Made by a program: the position numbers and the translations under genes. Shown here in pieces: positions 28,013-36,900 of a stretch of DNA of 64,000 nucleotides. The stretch spans positions 44,529 through 108,528 of the forward strand of contig JAHHIE010000017.1 of assembly GCA_019358945.1 (NCBI GenBank), in the 5' to 3' direction. The stretch comes from Stenomitos rutilans HA7619-LM2. GTDB taxonomy: Bacteria; Cyanobacteriota; Cyanobacteriia; Leptolyngbyales; Leptolyngbyaceae. Position 1 is the stretch's first letter. Each line of letters begins with the position of its first letter. The notes under the pieces are model-generated. The model was not told the origin of the DNA and did not search any database. It worked only from the letters and a program-made list of their open reading frames with translations.

Positions 28013-28510
28013 ATGCAGCACTGCATCATCTGGATTCGTCGGTTCATCGTTGCGATTTGGGTATGCCTGCTGTTGGTGATCGCTTCCCCTGTGTATGCGG
28101 CTGATGCCTATGTTGCTCGGTACTTGCGGGTCATTGAACCAGTCCCACTAGTGTTAGATGAGCAAGGTAAGACGCGCCTGTTTACACCCGAAGAGCTTTC
28201 GGCAGGGAAGCAGTTGTTTGAGCGCAACTGCCTAAACTGCCATGTAGGTGGTGCAACGTTACCAGATCCAACCGTTTCTCTATCGCTGGCAGATTTGCAG
28301 AGCGCGATACCGCAGCGGGATACCATCAATAGCCTAGTGGCCTATCTCAGGCAACCGATAACCCATGACGGTACCGAAGAAACCTTTTGGTGCCGCCAAG
28401 TACCCGAAAGTTGGTTGCCTCAAGCGCAAATTGAAAGTCTGGCTGGCTTTGTGCTCAGAGCCGCCCAGAAAGCTCCAGGGTGGGGCGGCTCTGAGTTTCA
28501 AGATCAGTAG
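28013..28510 (+). CDS. psbV2: Cytochrome c-550-like PsbV2
   Basis: A 165-residue paralogue of PsbV. It has a signal peptide ending near VYAA and the haem motif CLNCH (Cys 73, Cys 76, His 77). In the place of the PsbV distal His, the aligned segment reads FWCRQVPES, with Cys 127 as the probable sixth ligand. His/Cys coordination is known for PsbV2 of thermophilic cyanobacteria. It usually follows psbV, as here, and can partly replace it, although its normal role is unclear. Start ATG 28013 has AAGGA at 27996-28000. The sequence is much more diverged than PsbV, as expected. Confidence 0.9.
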   Translation: MQHCIIWIRRFIVAIWVCLLLVIASPVYAADAYVARYLRVIEPVPLVLDEQGKTRLFTPEELSAGKQLFERNCLNCHVGGATLPDPTVSLSLADLQSAIPQRDTINSLVAYLRQPITHDGTEETFWCRQVPESWLPQAQIESLAGFVLRAAQKAPGWGGSEFQDQ

Positions 28511-28637
28511 GCGTCGCGAGTATTGGTCAAGCCTCGTTGTTTCTGCTGCATACCCGTTTGGTTTCTTCGACGCGCTGTCGTAGATTTGGTTTAAGATCTA
28601 TAAGGTGTTATGTGCGCTTTAAACCCTTAAGAGAGCT

Positions 28638-29057
28638 ATGAAATCAATCCATTCTGTTACGAAAAGCCTTTGCCTCACATTGATGGCTGCTTTACTTGTT
28701 GTTGGTAGCTTTTTCGTGTCAGTAGCGCCAGCCGCTGCCGAAACCGTTACCGTTAAGATGGGCGCTGACAATGGGCTGTTAGTCTTCCAACCCGCCAGTG
28801 TAACGGTCAAGCCTGGCGATACCGTGAAATGGGTGGTTAACAAGGTGCCTCCTCACAACGTCATTTTTGATGACAAAGCCATCCCCGGTAATGACAAAGC
28901 ACTGGCAAAATCCCTTTCTCACCCCCAGCTTGAGATGTCTCCTGGCTCAGGCTACGAGTTAACCATCCCCAAAGATCTCGCACCTGGTGAGTATTCTTAC
29001 TTCTGTGCTCCTCACCGGGGTGCTGGTATGGTCGGCAAAGTCACCGTTGCAGGCTAA
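28638..29057 (+). CDS. petE: Plastocyanin
   Basis: A 139-residue blue copper protein carrying electrons from cytochrome f to photosystem I in the thylakoid lumen. The signal peptide ends near APAAA, and the mature protein starts [18 protein letters not shown]. Copper ligands are seen as His in PPHNVIFDD, and Cys, His and Met in [16 protein letters not shown]. All are in standard spacing. A strong terminator at 29066-29112 follows. Its neighbour petJ encodes the iron-based alternative carrier, so the two are likely under opposite copper control, but I found no defined operator. Confidence 0.97.
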   Translation: MKSIHSVTKSLCLTLMAALLVVGSFFVSVAPAAAETVTVKMGADNGLLVFQPASVTVKPGDTVKWVVNKVPPHNVIFDDKAIPGNDKALAKSLSHPQLEMSPGSGYELTIPKDLAPGEYSYFCAPHRGAGMVGKVTVAG

Positions 29058-29065
29058 CAATTAGG

Positions 29066-29112
29066 GCGAAATGGAACTGGCTGCTAGGATTCGGCGGTAG
29101 TTCCATTTTCGC
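29066..29112 (+). terminator. Terminator after petE
   Basis: Arms 'gcgaaatggaact' (29066-29078) and 'agttccattttcgc' (29099-29112) form a stem of about 13 pairs with a 20-base loop, and the second arm contains a TTTT run. It ends the petE message before petJ. Confidence 0.8.
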
Positions 29113-29307
29113 TTCTAGAAACATTGACTTTATGGGCAATTAATTTCAGAATCATTGCTGAAACGCAGAATACGCTCCATCGTCTACTCATACTTCTCGC
29201 ACGTCTTACACAGCAATGAAAGTCTTGTACAGCAGCCGTGAAGCAAGGTTAGGGCGCTGCGTAATTTGATGTTCCTATCAAACTTATTACAAGTAGAGGA
29301 AACCTGT

Positions 29308-29637
29308 TTGAAGAGACTATCGCTCGCGCTGATCGCGATCGTGTTCTTGATGAGTCTGGCAGGCTCTCCTGCACAGGCAGCAAACGCGGCAAACGGTGCA
29401 AAGCTTTTTAACGCCACCTGTGCTGCCTGCCATACAGGTGGCAATAACGTCATTCTGGCTAAAAAGACTTTAAAGAAAGAAGCGTTGGAGAAGTATGGCA
29501 TGGCCTCTTTAGAAGCCATTAAAACCCAGGTAACCAACGGCAAAAACGCGATGCCTTCGTTTCGTGGACGGTTAAATGCGATGCAAATTGAAGATGTCGC
29601 AACCTATGTATTAGAGCAATCCGAGAAAGGTTGGTAG
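29308..29637 (+). CDS. petJ: Cytochrome c6
   Basis: About 109 residues. A small soluble cytochrome that replaces plastocyanin when copper is scarce. The haem motif is CAACH, and the distal Met is in [12 protein letters not shown]. The mature N-terminus is near [10 protein letters not shown] after SPAQA. The frame extends to an ATG at 29266, but TTG at 29308 has AGAGGA seven bases upstream and gives the normal signal peptide ([18 protein letters not shown]), so I choose it. It lies downstream of petE with its own leader of about 195 bases after the petE terminator. Confidence 0.95.
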   Translation: MKRLSLALIAIVFLMSLAGSPAQAANAANGAKLFNATCAACHTGGNNVILAKKTLKKEALEKYGMASLEAIKTQVTNGKNAMPSFRGRLNAMQIEDVATYVLEQSEKGW

Positions 29638-29811
29638 CGATTTGGCTCTCGATCGATCACATCAGCGTGACAGAGACTAGAAACGATCTCGTCTCTAAAG
29701 CAACTTGAGTATACCAGGCGGTTTTTTTGGCAATCTGTCCTTAGAGCAGCACTCATTTTAAGGGAAGTGTAGTATTCTCGCTTCTAGATCACTACAAAGA
29801 AGGAAAAGTTC

Positions 29812-30525
29812 GTGGTTCCTCTTCGTGACGATAATCCCACAAGCATTACGCCGATTGTCACTTATGCGTTGATCGCAGCCAATGTTCTGGTGTTTCTCTA
29901 CGAGCTAACGCTCTCGCCGCCTCAGCTTGAGCAATTCTTTCGGGTGTGGGCTGTCGTCCCTAGAGAGCTAACCGCCAGTTTTTCTGGGCAACTTACCGCT
30001 CAACCCCTACCAGAGTGGATTACGCTTTTCACATCTCAATTTCTACATGGCGGCTTTTTACACGTCGCTGGCAATATGCTGTTTCTTTGGATTTTTGGCA
30101 ATAATGTCGAGGATCGCTTAGGACACATCAAGTATTTAATTTTTTACCTTGCCTGCGGGGCTTTGGCAGCCCTCACCCAGTGGTTTTTTTCGTCTGGATC
30201 AGCCATTCCATCGTTGGGAGCCAGTGGAGCGATCGCAGGCGTGATGGGAGCTTACATTCTACGCTTCCCAAAAGCGCAGGTTTTGACGCTGATTCCGCTC
30301 GGCTTCTTCTTTTGGACTTTTCGGGTACCCGCCTTTGCCTTTTTGGGTTTCTGGTTTTTGCAACAGGCGCTGTACGGCTTAGCGAGTTTGGAAGCTCCAA
30401 TGAACATTGGTATGGAGAGCGGTGGCGTTGCATATTGGGCACACGCGGGAGGCTTTGTGTTTGGCGCGATTTTGGGTCCCTTACTGGGGTTATTCTCGGA
30501 TGAATCCAAGCCTCAGGCGTTTTGA
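29812..30525 (+). CDS. Rhomboid family intramembrane serine protease
   Basis: A 237-residue membrane protein with about six hydrophobic helices. It carries the rhomboid catalytic pair: Ser in GASGAIAGVMGAY and His in YWAHAGGFVFGAILG. The N-terminal VPLRDDNPTSITPIVTYALI is typical of the cyanobacterial/Bacteroidetes-type rhomboids, as is GNMLFLWIFGNNVEDRLG in the L1/TM2 region. It cleaves membrane-anchored substrates within the bilayer; the substrate is unknown. GTG at 29812 has AAGGAAAAG just before. It converges on the surface-protein locus with only 13 bases between stops. Confidence 0.9.
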   Translation: MVPLRDDNPTSITPIVTYALIAANVLVFLYELTLSPPQLEQFFRVWAVVPRELTASFSGQLTAQPLPEWITLFTSQFLHGGFLHVAGNMLFLWIFGNNVEDRLGHIKYLIFYLACGALAALTQWFFSSGSAIPSLGASGAIAGVMGAYILRFPKAQVLTLIPLGFFFWTFRVPAFAFLGFWFLQQALYGLASLEAPMNIGMESGGVAYWAHAGGFVFGAILGPLLGLFSDESKPQAF

Positions 30526-30538
30526 GTCATTTCTTTGC

Positions 30539-33500
30539 TCAATTCACTCTGGCACGAAAGCGAATGAAGCCATAGGAGTTATTGGGTGCTCCCGGTGCAG
30601 TGGCATTGGGTAGGGTCGCAGGACTTTTAACCACATTTACAACCACCGCTCCATTTGTATTGGTGGCAGAGCAGGAAACAGATGGGGTTGCTCCGGGATT
30701 GAAGAACTGCCCTCCATCGCTGTCGGGGACGTTCGTGAGGTTGGTTGATGTAGAGCCGATCGTCAGGTTGATACCTGACTCTGGTGTAGTGCTAAACGAG
30801 CCAGGCACAAACGTGCTGTTACTCGGCACTAAGTCACAAAGGCTAATGTTAGTTGCTGCTTTGCCACCGTTGGACAGGAAGTAAATGGTGTATTCCAGCA
30901 CATCCCCTGGACGAATCGTCCCGCCATTCGTTGTGCCTCGCAGGTAAGTGCTGATACCACTGGTTGCGTCAATGGGAGTGGGCCAATTGACAGCATTGTC
31001 GTTGGTGGAGCCCGGGTCATCCACAGTGGTTGTAATATTGACTCCATTCATCGCTGTAATGCGTTTAACCAACAAAATTTGAGGGGTGGCCCCTGCAACG
31101 GTAAAAGGCATCGTTACAGTAGCAGGGGTCGGATCTTCTTTGCCTGCGGCATCGATCGCGGCGTAGGTAAAGCTCACCGTAATCGCGCCATCGTTGGGGT
31201 CGAGAGTCAACTTCGTGGGGTCGTAATTTGTGATCACCTGCCCAGTCGTAACGGCAGTACCGTTGTAGTACAGCGTGCCATTAGTAGGCAGCGTCACAAT
31301 CTTGAAACTCTTGCCGCTGCCCAAAGCTCCGTCTTCGGGATCGGTTCCCGTTAAGGTTGGCACCTGCACAGTTGTCGTTCCACCTGGATTGGCTTGAGCC
31401 GAGGGCGTTAAGTCGATCGTGTTCGGGAGTTGTTCAATGCCAAAATTTTGATTGGTGATGTTGGTCGTCGTTGTCGTGATGGCAATGTCACCGGGAGTCG
31501 TTGTTTCAGTGGTGCCATTTTTGTTTTCACCCGTATTGACCCAGTTTGCTGGCAAGCTAGGAACGGCAGGTGCAGTTGCCCCAACAGTCACAGTGGCATC
31601 ATTAGAGAGTCGCAGCGTCACAGTAGCACTTTGAGGAACATTGGTGAGCGTATAAGTGCCATTCGCCGCAACGGTGGCCTTACTGATGACCTTGCTCGTA
31701 CTATCGACGGCATAAACCGTCAAGCTGGCCGATCCGGCATTGGTGCCAGCATCACTGCCGTTGATAGTAATGCTGCCATCTGCATCGCTAAAGACAGTGC
31801 CGCTTACCGTGACAACAGGAGCACTGACGGTCACGTCTTCTCCGGTACTAGAGGCTGGGTTATACGTGGCAGTGGTCGTTCCAGTAGCGGTCGTGCGAGT
31901 AGGATCGAGATAAGTAGCAGTGGCTGGGTTCTGATAGGTGCCTGGTGTTGTACCCGCCCCCACATTGACTGTGAAGGTAATCTGTACCTGCCCCCCACCT
32001 GGAATAGTAAACTGCCCAAAACTCGGATTCGTTGCACCTACACTAGGATTCGTCGGTGTGGGTCGGGTAGCACCACCACTCAGGTTAACCGCGCCTAAAG
32101 AAGCATAGGTAAAGCCCGTCGGTAAGGCATCAGAAATATCAACCTGAGTCGCGCTCGCTTTATTCGTAGCATTGGCAACCGTAATCGTATAAGTAGCAGT
32201 ATTACCTGCGACGATCGTCGGTGTGCTAGTCGTCTTTGTCACGGTGAGCTGCGGTACACAGGTGGCCCCGGCAATGCTGGTAGTGGCATTTGTAGGTGCC
32301 ACACTAACTGGCCCACTTAAACCTGTCCCGCCAGTTGCCCCACCGAATACTCCTCCAGCAGTGGTTCCGGCTGAACCACCGATCAGTTGTGTGATGGTGC
32401 CAGGACTGGCAAACACAACACCGCCACCACCACCACCACCAGGGCCGTGAGGAGCCCCCCCTCCTGTATTCGTTCCCCCCTGCCCACCGCGTGCGTTAAT
32501 AGTGAGACCTGCTGCACTGTTGTTCTGCGAAATGACTAGGACGCTACCACCCGCCCCACCGCCACCGCTGGAGTCATTATCTGGTATGAGCGTTGCAGTC
32601 GCGCCATCAGCAGTAATAGTGCCCGCTGTGCCGATCGCGCCCGTGCGAATCAGCACAGCCCCGCCACCTGCGGCACCACTACTGGCTAACCCAGCATTGG
32701 GCGTACCCGTGCCGTTGTTGGTGGTGCCCGCACCGCCGCCACCACCCAGCACTAATCGATTAGCCGCTGCTACCGAAAAGGCTGCGCCTCCCACACCACC
32801 ATAGGGAAGATTACTGCTCCAGGTGTTGCCGCCTTTACCCCCAACGCCCCCATTACTGCCGCCACCACCACCCGAGTTTTGATCGTTAGAACCAGGGTTC
32901 CCATCGGTACCACCACCGCCTGCATTACCGGGTCCTCCACGACCGTTACTACCATTGAGATAGCCCTCTACACCTGTATCGACCAGTGCGCTCGTCGTTG
33001 CATTGTACAAGTATCGGGGCGTTCCTGCCGTGCCCTCACCCTTGGCAGCATTCGTGTTTACACTCGTCAGCGTGCGGACATCTGTATTCGCACCTCCCCC
33101 CCCGGAAAGCTGACGACCGCCACCGCCGCGAAAGCCTTGCCCAGTAACGTTGATACTTCCTCCACCCATATTCAGCGTCCCAGCGACGTCCATCGCCACA
33201 ATGCCACCTGTTGCCCCGTCCCACGGTAGAGCTGTGACGGTGCCGCTAAGAGTGGCGGTGGTGTATTGAGGGATGCGGATGACCTGAAAGCGCCGCTGCC
33301 CTTGAGTAGCACCACCTGTATTATTGGCGTTGCTGTAGGTGTTGACTAAGCTGGTGCTGATATTGATTGTGCCACCACCCACCCCGACGGCATTCGTTGC
33401 TACAACATATTCAAAATTGCCAGCAGTGAAGTTGCCGTTACTTAAGTTGCCGTTGATAAATCCAGGGGCAGCGCCGTTGTTTGATGCGTCGCCATCACCA

Positions 33501-33823
33501 TAAGTGCCTGGATTTGTTGCGCTAGTATTATTTGTTGAGTCAATATCTGCACCCTGCATTTGAATAATTAGCAGCAGATCACCAGGCTGAATGGCGGCTG
33601 AACCGCGTGCTGTACTCACATTGATGTTGGTACCACTTGCCGATGTGCCTGGGTAGTAGGTGTTCACCGCACCGCTTAAAGCAGATGCAACCCCATCTTT
33701 GCCCGGTGTAGCACACACTCCAGCTTTATCTGCCAGTACAGGTTGTGTCGGCAAGAGTAACTGTGGAGCCAGGAATACGCCCGAAATGAGTAGCGTTCCT
33801 AAAAGGCGTAAGGGGGGTTTCAT
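30539..33823 (-). CDS. Large exported AgmC-like/DUF11 glycine-rich surface protein
   Basis: About 1094 residues, last gene of the surface locus. A signal peptide (LLGTLLISGVFLAPQLLLP...VLA) precedes an N-terminal region resembling the 'adventurous gliding motility AgmC' type: GDLLLIIQMQGADIDS, RVIRIPQYTTATLSG, GGIVAMDVAGTLNMGGG, GFRGGGGRQLSGG. A long Gly-rich segment follows (many GGGG runs). Next is a DUF11-like domain (LTVTKTTSTPTIVAGNTATYTITVANA), then an SdrD-like segment (VSGTVFSDADGS) and a second DUF11-like domain near the C-terminus (GDVLEYTIYFLSNGG). It ends FIRFRARVN. ATG 33823 is chosen over the 33910 frame because it starts the signal peptide. Probably secreted or surface attached; function unknown. 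Confidence 0.75.
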   Translation of the reverse strand: MKPPLRLLGTLLISGVFLAPQLLLPTQPVLADKAGVCATPGKDGVASALSGAVNTYYPGTSASGTNINVSTARGSAAIQPGDLLLIIQMQGADIDSTNNTSATNPGTYGDGDASNNGAAPGFINGNLSNGNFTAGNFEYVVATNAVGVGGGTINISTSLVNTYSNANNTGGATQGQRRFQVIRIPQYTTATLSGTVTALPWDGATGGIVAMDVAGTLNMGGGSINVTGQGFRGGGGRQLSGGGGANTDVRTLTSVNTNAAKGEGTAGTPRYLYNATTSALVDTGVEGYLNGSNGRGGPGNAGGGGTDGNPGSNDQNSGGGGGSNGGVGGKGGNTWSSNLPYGGVGGAAFSVAAANRLVLGGGGGAGTTNNGTGTPNAGLASSGAAGGGAVLIRTGAIGTAGTITADGATATLIPDNDSSGGGGAGGSVLVISQNNSAAGLTINARGGQGGTNTGGGAPHGPGGGGGGGVVFASPGTITQLIGGSAGTTAGGVFGGATGGTGLSGPVSVAPTNATTSIAGATCVPQLTVTKTTSTPTIVAGNTATYTITVANATNKASATQVDISDALPTGFTYASLGAVNLSGGATRPTPTNPSVGATNPSFGQFTIPGGGQVQITFTVNVGAGTTPGTYQNPATATYLDPTRTTATGTTTATYNPASSTGEDVTVSAPVVTVSGTVFSDADGSITINGSDAGTNAGSASLTVYAVDSTSKVISKATVAANGTYTLTNVPQSATVTLRLSNDATVTVGATAPAVPSLPANWVNTGENKNGTTETTTPGDIAITTTTTNITNQNFGIEQLPNTIDLTPSAQANPGGTTTVQVPTLTGTDPEDGALGSGKSFKIVTLPTNGTLYYNGTAVTTGQVITNYDPTKLTLDPNDGAITVSFTYAAIDAAGKEDPTPATVTMPFTVAGATPQILLVKRITAMNGVNITTTVDDPGSTNDNAVNWPTPIDATSGISTYLRGTTNGGTIRPGDVLEYTIYFLSNGGKAATNISLCDLVPSNSTFVPGSFSTTPESGINLTIGSTSTNLTNVPDSDGGQFFNPGATPSVSCSATNTNGAVVVNVVKSPATLPNATAPGAPNNSYGFIRFRARVN

Positions 33824-33988
33824 CGTCTTTTTTACTGGATAAGAGTTACAGGCATGGGAATCAAGAGTTTTGTGATACCAGGAATCTAAGGACACTCGCT
33901 TCGACAGCAACGACCTTGATTAGCACCTTTGTTGATGAGCAGCCGTTAGCTTCATATTGCCCACAAAGGCACTCTGATCCGTGATTAT

Positions 33989-36900
33989 TTATGGGTTCAG
34001 GAAGACGGCTGAAGTTGGTACGGTTCCAGGAAGTGGGATATTGGGTGTGAGAAGTGGGGAAGAGGAGGGAGCAGGGGAGGCAGTCGCGATCGCAGGAGCC
34101 GTCGAAGCGTCGTTGGTAGGAGTGGCCGCAACAGGAACTGACGGCTGTTGCTGCGGGGGCGGCACACGCTGTTGACCAAAGCCGCTAAAGAGTTCGTTGA
34201 GTTTAATGGTGATACCGAGATACGGGCCGCCAGCAGAACGGGAGTTGCCATCGAAATCACGATCGCCCACCCGCCCAAACATATAGCCCGCTGCTAACCG
34301 AAGATTTGGGGTCAAATAATAGCCCACCTCTGCAACCAAACCAGTCTCGCTGTATCCAACACCAGGTTGATTGATCCAGCGAGCTTCCCCCACCAGATCC
34401 CACTGATAACCAAGGCGGTAGGTGGCGCGTACCTGACCAAGCGTGACCAGTCCCGTATTGACAAAATCATCAGCCAGGTAAGAGGTGCTGCTTCGCAGGG
34501 CAAATTTGCCATAGAACTCCCAGCGCCAGTTAGGTGCGTAGATTGCCTCGGCAGCTAGAACATGATCGACTGACCCTGTGCCACTACCAAACAGAATGGT
34601 GTCAGGAATGGTCGAAGGATTCTTGCGATACTCATACCGCAACAACGCATTAAACTTGTCATCGTTTGGATCGCGATAGGCCAATCCCAACTTCAATGTA
34701 GCGGTGTCGCCCAGCCCAGCTAGCTTCTGGTTCGCAGCGCTGGCTTGCTGGAAGCGCAACAACGCTGTCAGAGAAGGCGAAATTTTGCCCAGAGCAGCAG
34801 CAGAAATCACCGTATTACTGCCTTCAGAAGACGTGCGGTGCTCAAAACGAGCGCTGGCCTGAAACGCGGGATTATCGGTGTAAGCGATGCCAACGCTATA
34901 GGTATCACCCGATTGCAGCCCAACGGACGCACTCGACTGACCCGGCGCAAACGGTTGAGCAAATTGGCTACCAGCCGCCGTTCTGCCAAAGAAGTTGCCA
35001 AACACATGCTCATAGGCCAGATCCATTTTCAGGCCGGGTGCCAGGATGATCTGATGACTGATGCCCGCTGTCCCGTACATGGTCATCTCATCAGCACTTC
35101 TCAGCAGCGAGAGCCGTCCACTGACGGTGGTGTTGGCTCCCAGCTTGTAGTCTCCTGCCACTCCCAAGCTGGTGATAGACTGTCCGGCAAATTGTCCCCG
35201 CGTGTAGAACTGCTGCGCCAACTGCACATTGACACCGGGCATGGCTTGCCAGTTTAATGCCAGCAAGGTGCGATCGTTATAAACTGCGTCCGTCTTTGCA
35301 GAAAGTGTCGTTTCGTTTTGCGCCAGGAAGGTGAGGCGTGGGTTGAGGGGCACCGTCAGGCGCGATCGCAACTGGTCAGACGTGGTGTTGAACGCAGAGT
35401 TCATATGATCGGTGCGATCGCGGTGAAACCAATCAACCGCCAGTTCTGATGCTCCAAGCTTTTGGATAACACCCGCAGAAATCGTGGTCAGCGAGTTGTC
35501 TACTCTAGAGCCAGGAACGGCTTCTAACCGGGGCGTGATCAGATCTTCCAGAGTAGTTAGCTGGCGTGGTGCAATCCCTCTGTTATTCTCACGATCGTAC
35601 TGGAACCGAAGCGCTGTGATGGGGGAAAGTTTGGCAGTGACCTGAGCACCATAGCGAGTTTGACCCGGTACAAAGCTTACGGTTGCATTATTCGCAAAAC
35701 CCGTTTCAGCCGATCGAAAGTAGGCACGCCCATGAATGCCATTCGCAATGTCTCCTTCCAGTTCTGCACGGTAGGCTGCACCACTAACCCGACCCAGCGT
35801 GACCGAAAGGTTGCTGGAATGGGCATATTCAGCAATCAGACGAGCACTAGAGCCGAGAGAAATCAGAGCATCGGCTCCGTAAAGCTCAAAATCACGGTTG
35901 CCCTGGTCTTCCTTCAGGTAGGTGGCACCGATCCAGCTTTCTCGGTTTTGCTCTCGCGACAGATGGTAGACAGCCCGTCCTGCATAAATACTGTTGTTGG
36001 AACCGGGTGTATCGTACTGGTACGTGACGACAATCCGCCGTACCAGAGTTTCCCCATCCGTTCCAATATCTGTCCGCAGAACAGGTTGGCGGAAGAGCAA
36101 CGTGCCACGATCGTAGTCAATGTCGTAGTCAGTGCCCCGGTTGAGCGTTTTGCGTTCAATGACGGTTCCAGGACGAGTGAGTTCTTCCAGTTCCAGGAAG
36201 ACGTTTTCACTGCCTTCGACGAGCAAGCGCCGGGAGACAAAGTAATAGCCGCTGGTGCCATCAGGGGCGATCGTGTCTCGTTGGAAGCCCTGAACATTAT
36301 TGCCGTAAAAGCCCGTCAATTGCAGATTACCAAGGTTGTAGTTGACCTTCAGACCGTGCAGTTGGCGCGTAATAGCGGTAAACTCCTGCGATCGCCGCGC
36401 AAACTCCTCGGTGTTGTAGTCGCCCCACATGGCGTAGTCGATGCCTGCACCCAGAATCGGTGACGTGCGCTCGACCCGAAGATACAGGCTGTCGGTAGAC
36501 GGAGCCAGCACGGTAGATTGAGAACTGTCGCCATACGTTGGGTAAACCTGATCACAGGACTGAGTATTGCGGAACAAGCTCGTAGTGCCGTCGCAGGTTT
36601 CGTTCAGGTTGCGATGGCTGTTGTAAGCTCCGGTGAACAACCATTCGCCAATTTTTCCAGTAGTAAAGACTGCTCCCCGCACGTCTAGCTTGTAACGGTT
36701 GTCACGATCGGCGGGTAGAAAATCTCGGAAGCTGTCGTAGAAGTTGGTGCCCCGTTTGCCAAAGCGAATATCGATGACACCAGTGGCGATCGACGGACGC
36801 AGATTGGTTTCAAACAAGAGTTGGGTAAATGCTTCCAGCGTGCCCGACACGGCTCGAATGTTCACCGTTCTAGCATTCAGGCCAGAGCGCAACGATGCGG

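Noticed and set aside
31430..32098. Long reading frames on the opposite strand of the surface genes
   Set aside because: They mirror codon bias of the leftward gene and have no ribosome-binding site, domain or sensible composition.
34745..35257. Rightward 170-codon frame inside the barrel gene
   Set aside because: Shadow of the barrel coding sequence; Arg/Gln-rich with no motif.
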